A model generated the notes under the pieces. That model was not told the origin of the DNA and did not search any database. It was given only the letters and a program-made list of their open reading frames with translations. A DNA stretch of 64,000 bases from Deinococcus phoenicis (GTDB taxonomy: Bacteria; Deinococcota; Deinococci; Deinococcales; Deinococcaceae), in assembly GCF_000599865.1 (NCBI RefSeq), contig NZ_JHAC01000005.1, positions 1 to 64,000 on the forward strand, read 5' to 3'. Every line of letters starts with the position of its first letter. Positions within the stretch are counted from its first letter, which is position 1. Shown piece after piece: positions 11,822 through 22,381 of the stretch. Both the position numbers and the translations under genes were made by a program.

Positions 11822-12550
11822 ATGAGTCAGAATATCTACGATCAGCCCGAGTTCTTCGAGGGGTATGGTCACCTGCGCCGCTCACGGCAAGGGCTGGAGG
11901 GCGCGCCGGAATGGGCGGCGTTGCGGGCACTGCTGCCCCCCCTGGCCGGCCTGAGCGTGCTGGACCTGGGGTGCGGCTTCGGGTGGTTCTGTCGCCATGC
12001 CCAGGAACAGGGCGCGCGTGAGGTCGTGGGGCTGGACCTGTCGGAAAAGATGCTGGCCCGCGCCCGGTCACTCACGCCCAGTCCCGCCGTCACCTACCTC
12101 CGGGCCGACCTGGAGGAGGTGCAGCTTCCGGAAGCCCGGTTCGACCTGATCTACAGCTCGTTGGCCCTGCACTATCTGGAACACCTCCCGGCCCTGCTGA
12201 CACAGGTTCGCCGTGCCCTGCGTCCCGGTGGACGGTTCGTCTTCTCGGTGGAACATCCGGTCTACACGGCTCCCAGCCACCCGGGCTGGCTCACGGACGC
12301 TGCCGGCCGGAAGACCTGGCCCGTGGACGGGTACCTGATCGAAGGGCCGCGCGTTACCGACTGGCTCGCGCCGGGGGTGATCAAACAGCACCGCACCATC
12401 GGAACGTATCTGAATCTGCTGCTGGAACGCGGCTTCACCCTGCGTCACGTTCAGGAATGGGGACCGACGGACGCGCAGCTGGCCGGGTCGCCGGAACTGG
12501 CCGAAGAACGCGAGCGGCCCACGTTCCTGCTGGTGGCCGCTGGGCGTTGA
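11822..12550 (+). CDS. Class I SAM-dependent methyltransferase
   Basis: 242 residues from the ATG at 11822, with GAGAGGAG 9 bases upstream. Motif I VLDLGCGFGWFC (about residues 44-55) and the acidic residue of GLDLSEKML bind S-adenosylmethionine; the later motifs DLIYSSLALHYLEHL and ALRPGGRFVFSVEHP match the Methyltransf_11 family of small-molecule methylases. The substrate is not evident. It stands alone, in front of a gene on the opposite strand, and follows the structured element, which could contribute to its expression. Confidence 0.85.
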   Translation: MSQNIYDQPEFFEGYGHLRRSRQGLEGAPEWAALRALLPPLAGLSVLDLGCGFGWFCRHAQEQGAREVVGLDLSEKMLARARSLTPSPAVTYLRADLEEVQLPEARFDLIYSSLALHYLEHLPALLTQVRRALRPGGRFVFSVEHPVYTAPSHPGWLTDAAGRKTWPVDGYLIEGPRVTDWLAPGVIKQHRTIGTYLNLLLERGFTLRHVQEWGPTDAQLAGSPELAEERERPTFLLVAAGR

Positions 12551-12586
12551 GTGGGTGGCGGGGGACGCGTGGACTCCACCCTAGCC

Positions 12587-14455
<1,869 letters not shown>

Positions 14456-14639
14456 AATAGCTCCTCGGGTCACTGCGGACCGCTATCACGTTGCTGGTCA
14501 GGTTCCCGCCCCATTCTGTGGCCCCACCCCCTCCCTGCCAAGAGTCCCGGCGTTCATCTGGCCCTCAAGGCCGCTGGGGTGGGGCGTTGGGATACGCTGG
14601 CGTGGGGGCCAGGGCGCCGCCCCGGGAGAGCAGGTCTGC

Positions 14640-15167
14640 ATGGATGAAGAAATCCTCCTGATGTTGCGCCTCCAGCAGGGCGACGCCGAGGCGTTGACTG
14701 AACTCCACCACCGGACGGGCCGGCAGGTGTATGCCGTGGCCTATCACCTGCTGCGCCACCGCGAGGAGGCCGAGGAGGTGGTGCAGGACACCTTTACCCG
14801 CGTGGCCCGTCAGGCACGCTCGTATCATCCGGAGCTGGGGTCGCCGCGCGCGTTCATCTACACCGTCGCGCGCAACGCGGCCCTCTCGCAACTGCGCGCC
14901 CGGGGTGCCCGGCCCGTCACGGTAGACCCCGAACAGGTGCCCCCGGACCACCTCCCGGCCCCGGCCCACGACCTGGAAACCCGGGTGGATGTGCAGGCGG
15001 CGGTGCAGCGCCTGACCACCCGCGACCAGGCGCTGATTCTGGACGCCTTTTTCGACGGCCTGAGCCACCCGGAAATCGCCGCCAAGCGCCAGTTGCCCCT
15101 GGGCACCGTCAAATCACGCTTGCGGCGCGCGCTCCTGGCCATGCGTGAACGGCTGGAGGAGACATGA
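14640..15167 (+). CDS. ECF-type RNA polymerase sigma factor
   Basis: 175 residues. Region 2 (LTELHHRTGRQVYAVAYHLL, then EAEEVVQDTFTRVAR) recognises the -10 box; region 4 (LSHPEIAAKRQLPLGTVKSR) is a helix-turn-helix for the -35 box. The short size and absence of regions 1 and 3 define the extracytoplasmic-function group, SigK-like given its partner. Its stop overlaps the start of the anti-sigma gene (ATGA), so the two are made together and the sigma factor is presumably held inactive until a signal at the envelope releases it. Confidence 0.92.
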   Translation: MDEEILLMLRLQQGDAEALTELHHRTGRQVYAVAYHLLRHREEAEEVVQDTFTRVARQARSYHPELGSPRAFIYTVARNAALSQLRARGARPVTVDPEQVPPDHLPAPAHDLETRVDVQAAVQRLTTRDQALILDAFFDGLSHPEIAAKRQLPLGTVKSRLRRALLAMRERLEET

Positions 15168-15856
15168 ACGCGGACGGACACGCCCCCCACCACCCCACCG
15201 AGGCGACCCTGCGGGCCTACGCCCTGGGCGACCTCGGCGCGGCCCAGGCCGAGGTGACGGAGCAGCACGCGCTGGGCTGTGCCCGCTGCGCCGCCCAGGT
15301 GCGGGCCTGGCGCGACGAGCTGGTCAGCGCCATCGAGGCCCTGCCCACCCCGGACAGCGTGCCGCCGCTGAGGGCGAGGCCGGAACCGCCGCGCGCTTCC
15401 CCTTCCCGCGCCCATCCCGCTGTGCCGCGCGGGGCCTGGCCAGCGGCGGCAGCGGTGGCCGGCATGCTGGCGCTGGCCGGGGGGGTGTGGGGCGGCTCCC
15501 AGACCTCGCGGCTGGCGGGGCTGCGGGCCGAGCAGGCGCAGGTCACGCGCTGGCTGGCCCGCAGCGACCTGCGCGTCCTGACCCTGAAGGACGTGCGGCG
15601 GGAACCCAGCGGCCGGGTGCTGGTCCTGCCCGACCGGCGCGCGCTGTTCGTGCTGCCCGAGGCCCCGCCCGGCTACGTCTACGCCGCGTGGGTGGCACGC
15701 GGCTGGCAGCGCGGCGACCCCATGCAGCTCGCGCAGACCAGCCGGGCGGGCGTGTTCGAGGTGAACGTCGGTCCCAATGATTACCTGTGCGTGAGCCTGG
15801 AGGTCCGCCGGCCCGGCGCCCGCCCCACCCGGGTCCTGGGCTGGACGTTCCTGTGA
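15164..15856 (+). CDS. Membrane anti-sigma factor with RskA domain
   Basis: 230 residues. The cytoplasmic N-terminus has the zinc-associated anti-sigma pattern H-x3-C-x2-C (QHALGCARCAAQ, about residues 32-43). One membrane helix lies at about 85-108 (WPAAAAVAGMLALAGGVWGG). The outer part is an RskA domain with the family's GYVYAAWVARGW and VSLEVRRPGA segments. It should bind the co-translated sigma factor and release it after proteolysis. The downstream secreted protein (76 bp away) is a likely target or part of the signal. Confidence 0.88.
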   Translation: MNADGHAPHHPTEATLRAYALGDLGAAQAEVTEQHALGCARCAAQVRAWRDELVSAIEALPTPDSVPPLRARPEPPRASPSRAHPAVPRGAWPAAAAVAGMLALAGGVWGGSQTSRLAGLRAEQAQVTRWLARSDLRVLTLKDVRREPSGRVLVLPDRRALFVLPEAPPGYVYAAWVARGWQRGDPMQLAQTSRAGVFEVNVGPNDYLCVSLEVRRPGARPTRVLGWTFL

Positions 15857-15931
15857 CGGCCTGCGTGGGATGACCCGGGGGGCCATGCATCCATTCGCGC
15901 CTGCGGTGCGTTTCAGAGGGTGGAGGTTCCC

Positions 15932-16657
15932 ATGACACGAATCCGCATGACCGCCGCCATCCTGACCTTCTCGGCACTGGGCCTGCTGGGCACCGGGCAC
16001 GCCGCCGACCTGGGCACGCGCCAGGACGCGAAGCTGGGCACGATCCTGCAAGACAGCCGGGGAATGACGCTGTACCTGTACACCAAAGACGAGCCGGGCA
16101 AGAGCAACTGCTACGACCAGTGCGCCGTGGCTTGGCCCCCGCTGCTGGCGACCGAACTCCCCAAACTGCCCGGCGGCCTGCCCGGCAAGCTGACCCTGGT
16201 CGCCCGCAAGGACGGTAGCCGGCAGGTCGCGTACAACGGCTGGCCCCTGTACCTCTGGGTCAAGGACACCCGGCCCGGCCAGACCACCGGTCAGGGCGTC
16301 GGGAAAGTCTGGTACGCCGTGAATCCCGGCCCGGCGGTGCAGGCCGCCGACCTGGGAACGCTCGGCAAAGGGCTGGTCGGCGCGAACGGGATGACGCTGT
16401 ACCTGTACACCAAAGACGAGCCGGGCAAAAGCAACTGCTACGACCAGTGCGCCGTGGCCTGGCCCCCGCTGCTGACCGCCTTCACGCCGACCGGCCCCGC
16501 CGAACTGCAAAGCCACCTGGGGACCACTCCCCGCAAGGACGGCGGAATCCAGGTCACCTATGACGGCAAGCCGCTGTATTTCTGGGTCAAGGACAGGAAA
16601 TCCGGAGACACCACCGGCCAGAACGTCGGCGGCGTGTGGTTCATCGTGCATCCCTGA
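15932..16657 (+). CDS. Secreted two-repeat protein of the COG4315 family
   Basis: 241 residues from the ATG at 15932 with GGAGG 5 bases upstream; an in-frame GTG at 15920 is less likely. A signal peptide (about residues 1-24, ending GTGHA) precedes two repeats of about 100 residues, each with MTLYLYTKDEPGKSNCYDQC, AWPPLL, and a PLYLWVKD or PLYFWVKD motif followed by GQ(G/N)VG. This family is secreted, often annotated only as a repeat of unknown function, with conserved Cys and aromatic residues. The two repeats share 87 bp with only three synonymous differences. It follows the sigma/anti-sigma pair on the same strand and may be their target. Confidence 0.85.
   Translation: MTRIRMTAAILTFSALGLLGTGHAADLGTRQDAKLGTILQDSRGMTLYLYTKDEPGKSNCYDQCAVAWPPLLATELPKLPGGLPGKLTLVARKDGSRQVAYNGWPLYLWVKDTRPGQTTGQGVGKVWYAVNPGPAVQAADLGTLGKGLVGANGMTLYLYTKDEPGKSNCYDQCAVAWPPLLTAFTPTGPAELQSHLGTTPRKDGGIQVTYDGKPLYFWVKDRKSGDTTGQNVGGVWFIVHP
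16061..16474 (+). repeat. 87-bp near-identical internal repeat pair
   Basis: Bases 16061-16147 and 16388-16474, both inside the COG4315 gene, differ at only three third-codon positions (GGA/GGG, AAG/AAA, GCT/GCC), while the rest of the two repeats has diverged. This suggests recent local gene conversion or strong constraint on this segment. Confidence 0.9.
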
Positions 16658-16669
16658 GCGGTAAGAGGT

Positions 16670-16715
16670 GGGGAACGGCGGCTGGCCGGGAAAGAGCATC
16701 CCCCCGCCGTTTCCC
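16670..16715 (+). terminator. Probable terminator after the COG4315 gene
   Basis: GGGGAACGGCGG at 16670-16681 pairs over 12 positions (one G-U) with CCGCCGTTTCCC at 16704-16715, enclosing a 22-base loop. It begins 12 bases after the stop codon. There is no long U tract, as is common in GC-rich bacteria. Confidence 0.55.
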
Positions 16716-17065
16716 TTGACCCGCAGTGTCGTGGGGAGGCCGTGGGGCTGACAGGCTCGCCACAGACCAGGCCGTCCTCGTCCGGACGCGCCGGATCTCT
16801 GGACAGGCCGAGCCGGTCTTGACCGGACTCCAGATGACGCCGCTTCCCGGTGATCGGGGGGAGCGGCGGCCCAACGCCCTGCCGGACGCGGGAAAAAGCT
16901 GCCCCCGGGCGGCACCTTCTGGGCAACACTTTTGCTAAGGTACAGACACAGCAAGCCGCAATTTCTGACCTTGTCCCGGTGGACCATCCGCGTCCCGGGT
17001 GCCCCTGACGTTTCCGGGCAAGGCGGCGGCGCGCTCCTGTGTTCAGCCTGACCGGGAGGAAGACT
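16716..17065. other. Gene-free stretch upstream of the GMC oxidoreductase
   Basis: No coding frame is convincing here. The only promoter-like feature seen is an extended -10 (TGCTAAGGT, about 16933-16941) without a good -35; this is weak. A ribosome site GGGAGGAAG at the end belongs to the next gene. Confidence 0.4.
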
Positions 17066-19087
17066 ATGAGCCAGCCCAACCCATCCAGCCCCCTGCCCCC
17101 TCACCCGCTGCTGGACGAATCCCAGCGCCAGGCGCTGCTGGCCCTGGTGGACACCCTGGTGCCCGCCCTCCAGCGGGAGGATGACCCGCACGGCTTTTAC
17201 GCCACCCCTGGCAGCGCGGCGGGGACGCACCTGGCGGCGGAAGCCTACCTGGGCAGCCTGCCCGAGCGGGACCAGGCGGGCCTCCAGGCGCTGCTGGGCG
17301 CGCTGGGGAGTTTCGGCCTGACGCCAGACGCGCCCCAGGCACAGCGCGAGGCCGTGCTGGCCGGGGTGGCCGCCAGCAGTCCCGAGGCGGCGGGCGGAAT
17401 TGACGCGCTGCGGCGGCTGTGCCTGATGCTGAACTACACCCTGGTCAGCCCGGAAGCGCCCAACCCCTTCTGGCAACAGTTCGGCTACGGCGGCCTGACC
17501 TACAGTGGCGCGGCGACCGAGCGCGACCTCCCGACCCTGGTGCCGGGGGACGGCGAGACGTTGGAGGCGGATGTGGTGGTCGTGGGGTCCGGGGCAGGCG
17601 GCGGCGTGATCGCGGGCGAGCTGGCGGATGCGGGGCTGCGGGTGGTCGTGCTGGAGGCGGGCGGGCAGTACGCCGACGCCGAGCTGGGCCGCTCGGAGCT
17701 GTGGGCCTACCAGAACCTGTACTGGCGCGGCGGCTTCACGCCCACGGCCGACGGCAACGTGTCGCTGATCGCGGGGCATACCCTGGGCGGCGGCACCACC
17801 GTGAACTGGATGAACTGCGTCCGCACGCCCGACGAGGTGCGCCGCGAGTGGGCCGGGCTGGGCCTGGAGGGTGTGGACGGCCCCGAGTTCGACGCGGATA
17901 TCGCCTCGGTCATGGCCCGTATCAGCGCGAACGATACGTGCAGCGAGTACAACGGCACGCACCAGCGCATGCTGGAGGGGGCCGAGAAGCTCGGCTACCA
18001 CGCGAAGAGAGCCTTCCGCAACGCCGACCCGCAGCGGCACGACCCCGCCCACGCCGGGCACATCGGCTTCGGGGACGCGACGGGCAGCAAGCAGAGCACC
18101 CTCAAGACCTACCTGAAGGACGCGGTGGCCCAGGGTGCCAGGATCATTACACGGGCGACCGCCGACCGGGTGCTGACCGAGGGGAGCCGGGCGGCAGGTG
18201 TGGCCGCGACGGTACTGGGCGAGGACGGTTCGCCCCGCAAGATCACGGTGCGGGCGCCCCAGGTGGTGATCGCCTGCGGGGCACTGGAAACGCCCGCGCT
18301 GCTGCTGCGCTCCGGGCTGGGTGGCCCTGCGGCCGGCGACTTCCTGCGGCTGCATCCCTGCGGGGCGCTGACCGGCCTCTTCGCGGAGGACCAGCAGAAC
18401 TGGTGGGGACCGGCCCAGGCAGCCATCGTGGACGAGTTCGCGGGGCGCACGGACGGCTACGGCTATCTGATCGAGACGACCCAGTACACCACCGGCCTGT
18501 TCGCGTCCTCGGCGGTCTGGGCAGGCCCCGAGGCGCACAAAGACCTGATGGCGCAGCAGAGCCGCAGCGTGACCCTGATTCACCTCACCCGCGACCGGGG
18601 GCATGGCCGGGTCACCCTGGACGAGAACGGGCAGGCCCGCGTGACCTATGCCGTCACCGATCCCGTGGACGTGGAGAACTACTGGCACGGGCAGGGCACG
18701 GTGGCCCGGCTGCTGGAGGCGGCAGGCGCGCAGACGATCTTCCCCCTGTCCGAGAACGCCCGGCCCTGGACGCGCGGCGAGGACCTGGAAGCCTTTATTG
18801 CGGAGCTGCGGCACCAGCCGATCGGACGCGGCGGCCACACGGTGTTCAGCGCGCACCAGATGGGCACGGCCCGGATGGGCCAGGACCCCCAGACCAGCGT
18901 CGCCGACCCACAGGGCGAGCTGCACGATGCGCCAGGGGTCTGGATCGGGGACACCAGCGCCTTCCCGACCTCCTCGGGGGCCAATCCGATGATCACCTGT
19001 ATGGCGCTGGCCCGGCGGACAGCCCGCTTTGTCGCGCAGGCAGCGAAAGCCGGGGCAGAAGCCGGCCATTCTCTCAGCACCGACTGA
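17066..19087 (+). CDS. GMC-family FAD oxidoreductase (long-chain alcohol / cholesterol oxidase type)
   Basis: 673 residues from the ATG at 17066, behind GGGAGGAAG. Residues 15-150 are a helical N-terminal domain like that of gluconate 2-dehydrogenase subunit 3 and long-chain alcohol oxidases. A Rossmann FAD site follows (VVVVGSGAGGGVIAGELA, about 173-190), then the GHTLGGGTTVNWMN FAD segment. The C-terminal GMC domain has the catalytic histidine in SAHQMGTARMG and the closing SGANPMITCMALA. The enzyme oxidises an alcohol to an aldehyde or ketone. The specific alcohol is unknown; a cytoplasmic, soluble or membrane-associated enzyme is likely since no signal peptide is seen. Confidence 0.88.
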   Translation: MSQPNPSSPLPPHPLLDESQRQALLALVDTLVPALQREDDPHGFYATPGSAAGTHLAAEAYLGSLPERDQAGLQALLGALGSFGLTPDAPQAQREAVLAGVAASSPEAAGGIDALRRLCLMLNYTLVSPEAPNPFWQQFGYGGLTYSGAATERDLPTLVPGDGETLEADVVVVGSGAGGGVIAGELADAGLRVVVLEAGGQYADAELGRSELWAYQNLYWRGGFTPTADGNVSLIAGHTLGGGTTVNWMNCVRTPDEVRREWAGLGLEGVDGPEFDADIASVMARISANDTCSEYNGTHQRMLEGAEKLGYHAKRAFRNADPQRHDPAHAGHIGFGDATGSKQSTLKTYLKDAVAQGARIITRATADRVLTEGSRAAGVAATVLGEDGSPRKITVRAPQVVIACGALETPALLLRSGLGGPAAGDFLRLHPCGALTGLFAEDQQNWWGPAQAAIVDEFAGRTDGYGYLIETTQYTTGLFASSAVWAGPEAHKDLMAQQSRSVTLIHLTRDRGHGRVTLDENGQARVTYAVTDPVDVENYWHGQGTVARLLEAAGAQTIFPLSENARPWTRGEDLEAFIAELRHQPIGRGGHTVFSAHQMGTARMGQDPQTSVADPQGELHDAPGVWIGDTSAFPTSSGANPMITCMALARRTARFVAQAAKAGAEAGHSLSTD

Positions 19088-19128
19088 AGCAGGGGGAGGG
19101 GGAGCATGCCTGGTTCCTCCCCCTTGCT
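19088..19128 (+). terminator. Probable terminator after the GMC gene
   Basis: AGC plus AGGGGGAG (19088-19098) pairs with CTCCCCCT plus GCT (19117-19128) with a single bulged T, giving an 11-bp stem and an 18-base loop directly after the stop codon. Confidence 0.5.
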
Positions 19129-19184
19129 CGCTGTCAGGGAAAGCCGCAGACCCCGTCTGGAACGTTCGGGACGCCCGTCCTTCT

Positions 19185-19209
19185 AAATATACTTCTTAAA
19201 GGCATATTT
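19185..19209 (+). promoter_or_regulatory. Candidate NsrR operator upstream of hmp
   Basis: A 25-bp imperfect palindrome, AAATATACTTCT, central T, AAAGGCATATTT, with 9 of 12 positions matching between arms. Its length, central base and A/T-rich arms resemble the 11-1-11 NsrR consensus. It lies 16 bases before the hmp start, in a local AT-rich island, and the nsrR gene is adjacent. Binding is inferred. Confidence 0.55.
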
Positions 19210-19225
19210 TCCTTCCGAGGAACTT

Positions 19226-20470
19226 ATGCTGACTCCCGAACAACTTGCCACCGTCAAAGCCACCGTTCCCGCCCTCGAGCTGCATGGCGAGACCATCACC
19301 CGGCACTTTTACGCCTCCATGTTCGCGGCCCATCCCGAGCTGCTGAACATCTTCAATCCGGCAAACCAGAAGACCGGGCGGCAGGCGCGCAGCCTCGCGG
19401 CCTCGATCCTGGCGTACGGCGCGTACATCGACCGGCCCGAGGTGCTGGGGCCGATGGTGGGCCGCATCGCCACCAAGCATGTCAGCCTGGAGGTGCTGCC
19501 CGAGCATTACCCCATCGTGGGTGAGCACCTGCTGAAGGCGATTGCGGCGGTGCTGGGCGAGGCCGCCACGCCCGAGATTCTGGACGCCTGGGCCGCCGCT
19601 TATGGCCAGCTCGCGGACATCATGATCGGCGTCGAGGGGCAGATGTACAAAGGCGCGGCGGAGCAGCCGGGCGGCTGGCACGGCTTCAAGCCCTTCCGGG
19701 TGGCCCGCAAGGTGCAGGAAAGCAGCGTGATCACGTCGCTGGTGCTGGAGCCGGTGGACGGTCAGCCCCTGCCGCCTTTCCAGCCGGGGCAGTACCTCAG
19801 CCTGAAGGTGCAGGTGCCGGGCCGCGACACCAGCCAGATTCGCCAGTACAGCCTCTCGGACGCGCCCAACGGCCAGACGTACCGGATCAGCGTCAAGCGC
19901 GAACTGGCCCCGGTCGGGGAGCCTTTTGCGCCCGGCGGATTGATCTCCAACTACCTGCACGACGAGGTTCAGGAGGGAGATGAGCTGCTGGTCCACACCC
20001 CGGCGGGTGACTTTTTCCTGCAAGACTCGGACCGCCCGGTCGTCCTGCTGAGCGGCGGCGTCGGCATCACGCCGATGCTGAGCATGCTGAATGCCCTGGT
20101 CGCCTCCGGCCCGGCGCGCCCGGTGGTGTTCGTCCACGCGGCGCTGGGCCAGGGCTACCACGCCTTCCGCGAGCATGTGAACGAGGTGGCCCGCACCCAC
20201 CCGAACGTCCGCAAGGTCGTGTACTACACCGACGTGACGGCAGAAGACCGCCCCGGCGAGCACCACGACGAGGCGGGACTGATCCGGCTGGAGACGCTGC
20301 GCCCGTATCTGCCGGCCGGGGACACCGAGTACTACTACTGCGGCCCCGAAGGCTTCACCCGCGCGGTGGAGGGCATTCTGGACCGGCTGGAGATTCCGGC
20401 CGAGCGGCGCTTCACGGAAACCTTCGGCCCCAGCCAGAGCTTCGCGCCCGTGTTGCTGGGAGTACGGTAA
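19226..20470 (+). CDS. hmp: Flavohemoprotein (nitric oxide dioxygenase)
   Basis: 414 residues from the ATG at 19226, with GAGGAA upstream. Residues 1-135 are the globin domain with the proximal histidine in the ATKHVSLEVLPEHY region. An FAD-binding domain follows (RQYSLSDAPNG) and then an NAD(P)-binding domain (LLSGGVGITPMLSML; YYCGPEGF). It turns NO plus O2 into nitrate at the cost of NAD(P)H, protecting the cell from nitrosative stress. The length is typical of Hmp. The next gene encodes NsrR, the usual NO-sensing repressor, and a candidate operator lies just upstream. Confidence 0.95.
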   Translation: MLTPEQLATVKATVPALELHGETITRHFYASMFAAHPELLNIFNPANQKTGRQARSLAASILAYGAYIDRPEVLGPMVGRIATKHVSLEVLPEHYPIVGEHLLKAIAAVLGEAATPEILDAWAAAYGQLADIMIGVEGQMYKGAAEQPGGWHGFKPFRVARKVQESSVITSLVLEPVDGQPLPPFQPGQYLSLKVQVPGRDTSQIRQYSLSDAPNGQTYRISVKRELAPVGEPFAPGGLISNYLHDEVQEGDELLVHTPAGDFFLQDSDRPVVLLSGGVGITPMLSMLNALVASGPARPVVFVHAALGQGYHAFREHVNEVARTHPNVRKVVYYTDVTAEDRPGEHHDEAGLIRLETLRPYLPAGDTEYYYCGPEGFTRAVEGILDRLEIPAERRFTETFGPSQSFAPVLLGVR

Positions 20471-20516
20471 GCCGGGGCGGCAGCGGGTAGAGTGCCGCCC
20501 GGAGGGGACCCACAGG

Positions 20517-20939
20517 ATGCAGCTCACCCGGTTTACCGACGTTTCCCTGCGCGTGCTGATGCACCTCGCGCGGCTGGCTCCGCACGAGCAGGCGACCACG
20601 CAGGACATCGCCGCGCGCTACAACGTCCCCTACAACCACCTGAACAAGGCGGTGCATCATCTCAGCAAGGCGGGCTGGATCACCTCCAGCCGGGGGCGCG
20701 GCGGTGGGATCCGGCTGGCCGTCGCGCCGGGAGAGCTGCGCATCGGGGAGGTGGTGCGGTCCACCGAGCCGCCCGGCGACGTGGTGGACTGTTTCTCGCA
20801 GACCTGCCCGCTGCGCTTCGCCTGCGCCCTGAAGTGCGCGCTGGATGAGGCACACCGGGCCTTTTACGCCCGGCTCGACGAGTACACGCTGGCCGACGTG
20901 GCCGGAAATCCGGGTCAGGCACTCCTGGAACTGGCCTGA
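20517..20939 (+). CDS. nsrR: Rrf2-family NO-responsive repressor NsrR
   Basis: 140 residues from the ATG at 20517, behind GGAGGGG. It starts MQLTRFTDVSLRVLMHLA, the classical NsrR opening, followed by a winged helix (TTQDIAARYNVPYNHLNKAV, then RGRGGGIRLA). The three cluster cysteines are present in DCFSQTCPLRFACALK, fitting an NO-sensitive iron-sulfur cluster. IscR and other Rrf2 members have different spacing. It lies 46 bp downstream of hmp on the same strand and is presumably co-transcribed, giving feedback control. Confidence 0.92.
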   Translation: MQLTRFTDVSLRVLMHLARLAPHEQATTQDIAARYNVPYNHLNKAVHHLSKAGWITSSRGRGGGIRLAVAPGELRIGEVVRSTEPPGDVVDCFSQTCPLRFACALKCALDEAHRAFYARLDEYTLADVAGNPGQALLELA

Positions 20940-20951
20940 ACTTCGGGGAAG

Positions 20952-20989
20952 GGGGAGGGCGCAGCGATTCGGTAGGCTGCGCCCTCCCC
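20952..20989. terminator. Bidirectional terminator between nsrR and the convergent glycosyltransferase
   Basis: GGGAGGGCGCAGC at 20953-20965 is perfectly complementary to GCTGCGCCCTCCC at 20976-20988 (extended to 14 bp by one outer pair), with a 10-base loop. It lies 12 bases after the nsrR stop and before the minus-strand gene ending at 21063. Confidence 0.8.
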
Positions 20990-21062
20990 TCCTCTGCTGC
21001 CGGGCGGCCCCTCTCTCACCCCAACCAGCAGGAGCAGGCGGCCCGGTTCGCGGGAGGGCCAG

Positions 21063-22232
21063 TCAGGGACGAAGGGCCTTCGTGACGGCCGTGGGGACAG
21101 GGGTTCCCCGCAATTGACGGTTCCACACGTCCCGGTAGACCTCCCAGGTCTGGTCGAGCATCTGTTCGACCAGGAACTGTTGCCGGAAGCGGCGCTGCCC
21201 GGCCTCGCCCAGCTGCCGCCGCAGGGCCGCGTCGGTGGTCAGGCGCTTCAGGGCCTGAATCCAGGCCGGCAGATCGCCCCGGGGCAACAGCAGTCCGGTC
21301 ACCTCCGGGACAACGGCCTCGCCCACGCCCCCCACATCGCTGGCCAGCACGGGCAAGCCGGCCCGCATGGCTTCCAGAATGCTGATCGGAAAACCCTCGT
21401 AATGGGTGCTGAGGCAAAACAGCTCACTCTGCCGCAGCAGCGCAGGAACGTCGCCCCGGTCCCCCAGGAAGTGAACCCGTTCGGTCAGCCCCAGCGCCGC
21501 CACCAGCGCTTCCGCCGCCGGCTGCTGCTCGCCCTCGCCGACCAGCCAGAGTTCCAGGTCCGGCACCTCGCGGACCGCGCGGATCAGCAGCGCCTGGTCC
21601 TTCTGGGGCGAGAACCGGGCCGCCATGATGGCCCGGACCGGAGCCGCCGAAGGGGGCCGGGAAGAAGGCGCCCCCGCCCCCGGCTGACCCGAGGGCACTT
21701 CGGGCAAGCCGTTGTGGATGGTCACCAGCCGTGAGGCGGGCAGGACCCGCAGCCGCAGGGCCAGCTGGCGGTCATACTCGGAGACGGTGATGGCCCTTGC
21801 GAGCAGCGGAGCCGTGACCCGTTCGGCCAGATAGGTCAGCAGGCGGCGTGGCCACGAAACCCCCTCGGTAAAGGCCCAGCCGTGGACGGTAAAGACGGCG
21901 GGAATCCCCAGGCGCGCGGCGGCGACCCGGCCCAGCAACCCCGCTTTGGAACTGTGCAGGTGCACCAGATCCGGCCGCAGCTGGCGCAGCAAGCGGACCA
22001 TGGCCCGCAGAGCCTGCCAGTCACGGGCAGGCCGCAAGGGAACCCGCAGGTCGGGCAGGACGTGGGTGGCCAGCCCCAGGCCCCGCGCCTCCGCGAGCAG
22101 GAAGCCTTCCTCACCCGCAACGACGGTCAGGCGCGCGCGATCCCGCAGGGCGAGCAGCTCGGCCACGTGCATCTGCGCTCCACCGCGCTCGGCCCGGGTA
22201 ATGATGTAGACAATATGTGGCTTTTCACTCAT
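21063..22232 (-). CDS. GT4-family glycosyltransferase
   Basis: 389 residues from the ATG at 22232, chosen because AGGAG lies 9 bases upstream and the protein then opens with the typical HIVYIITRAERGGAQMHVAELL strand and loop. The GT-B fold has a nucleotide-sugar domain with RFSPQKDQALLIRA and the E-x7-E motif EGFPISILE. Retaining enzymes of this family add hexoses to lipid-linked polysaccharide repeats. It is the last gene of the minus-strand group that starts with the BY-kinase, 149 bp after the helicase-like gene. Donor and acceptor are unknown. Confidence 0.88.
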   Translation of the reverse strand: MSEKPHIVYIITRAERGGAQMHVAELLALRDRARLTVVAGEEGFLLAEARGLGLATHVLPDLRVPLRPARDWQALRAMVRLLRQLRPDLVHLHSSKAGLLGRVAAARLGIPAVFTVHGWAFTEGVSWPRRLLTYLAERVTAPLLARAITVSEYDRQLALRLRVLPASRLVTIHNGLPEVPSGQPGAGAPSSRPPSAAPVRAIMAARFSPQKDQALLIRAVREVPDLELWLVGEGEQQPAAEALVAALGLTERVHFLGDRGDVPALLRQSELFCLSTHYEGFPISILEAMRAGLPVLASDVGGVGEAVVPEVTGLLLPRGDLPAWIQALKRLTTDAALRRQLGEAGQRRFRQQFLVEQMLDQTWEVYRDVWNRQLRGTPVPTAVTKALRP

Positions 22233-22381
22233 CTGTTGCAGCTCCTGGGGGACCCACCGGGCCGCTCCCGTTCTCCAGGAGGCACGGGGACCCGGTTCAC
22301 CCACGGAGGCGTCCATGGGCCGGGCAGAAAACGCGCCCGGATTGGCCCGTCTGGCTTCCCGGGCTGGCCCACCCGGCTGGC

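Noticed and set aside
14858..19069. A 1403-codon open frame on the minus strand
   Set aside because: It runs antisense across sigma, anti-sigma, COG4315 and GMC genes, whose products are recognisable; long antisense frames are expected in DNA with extreme third-position GC.
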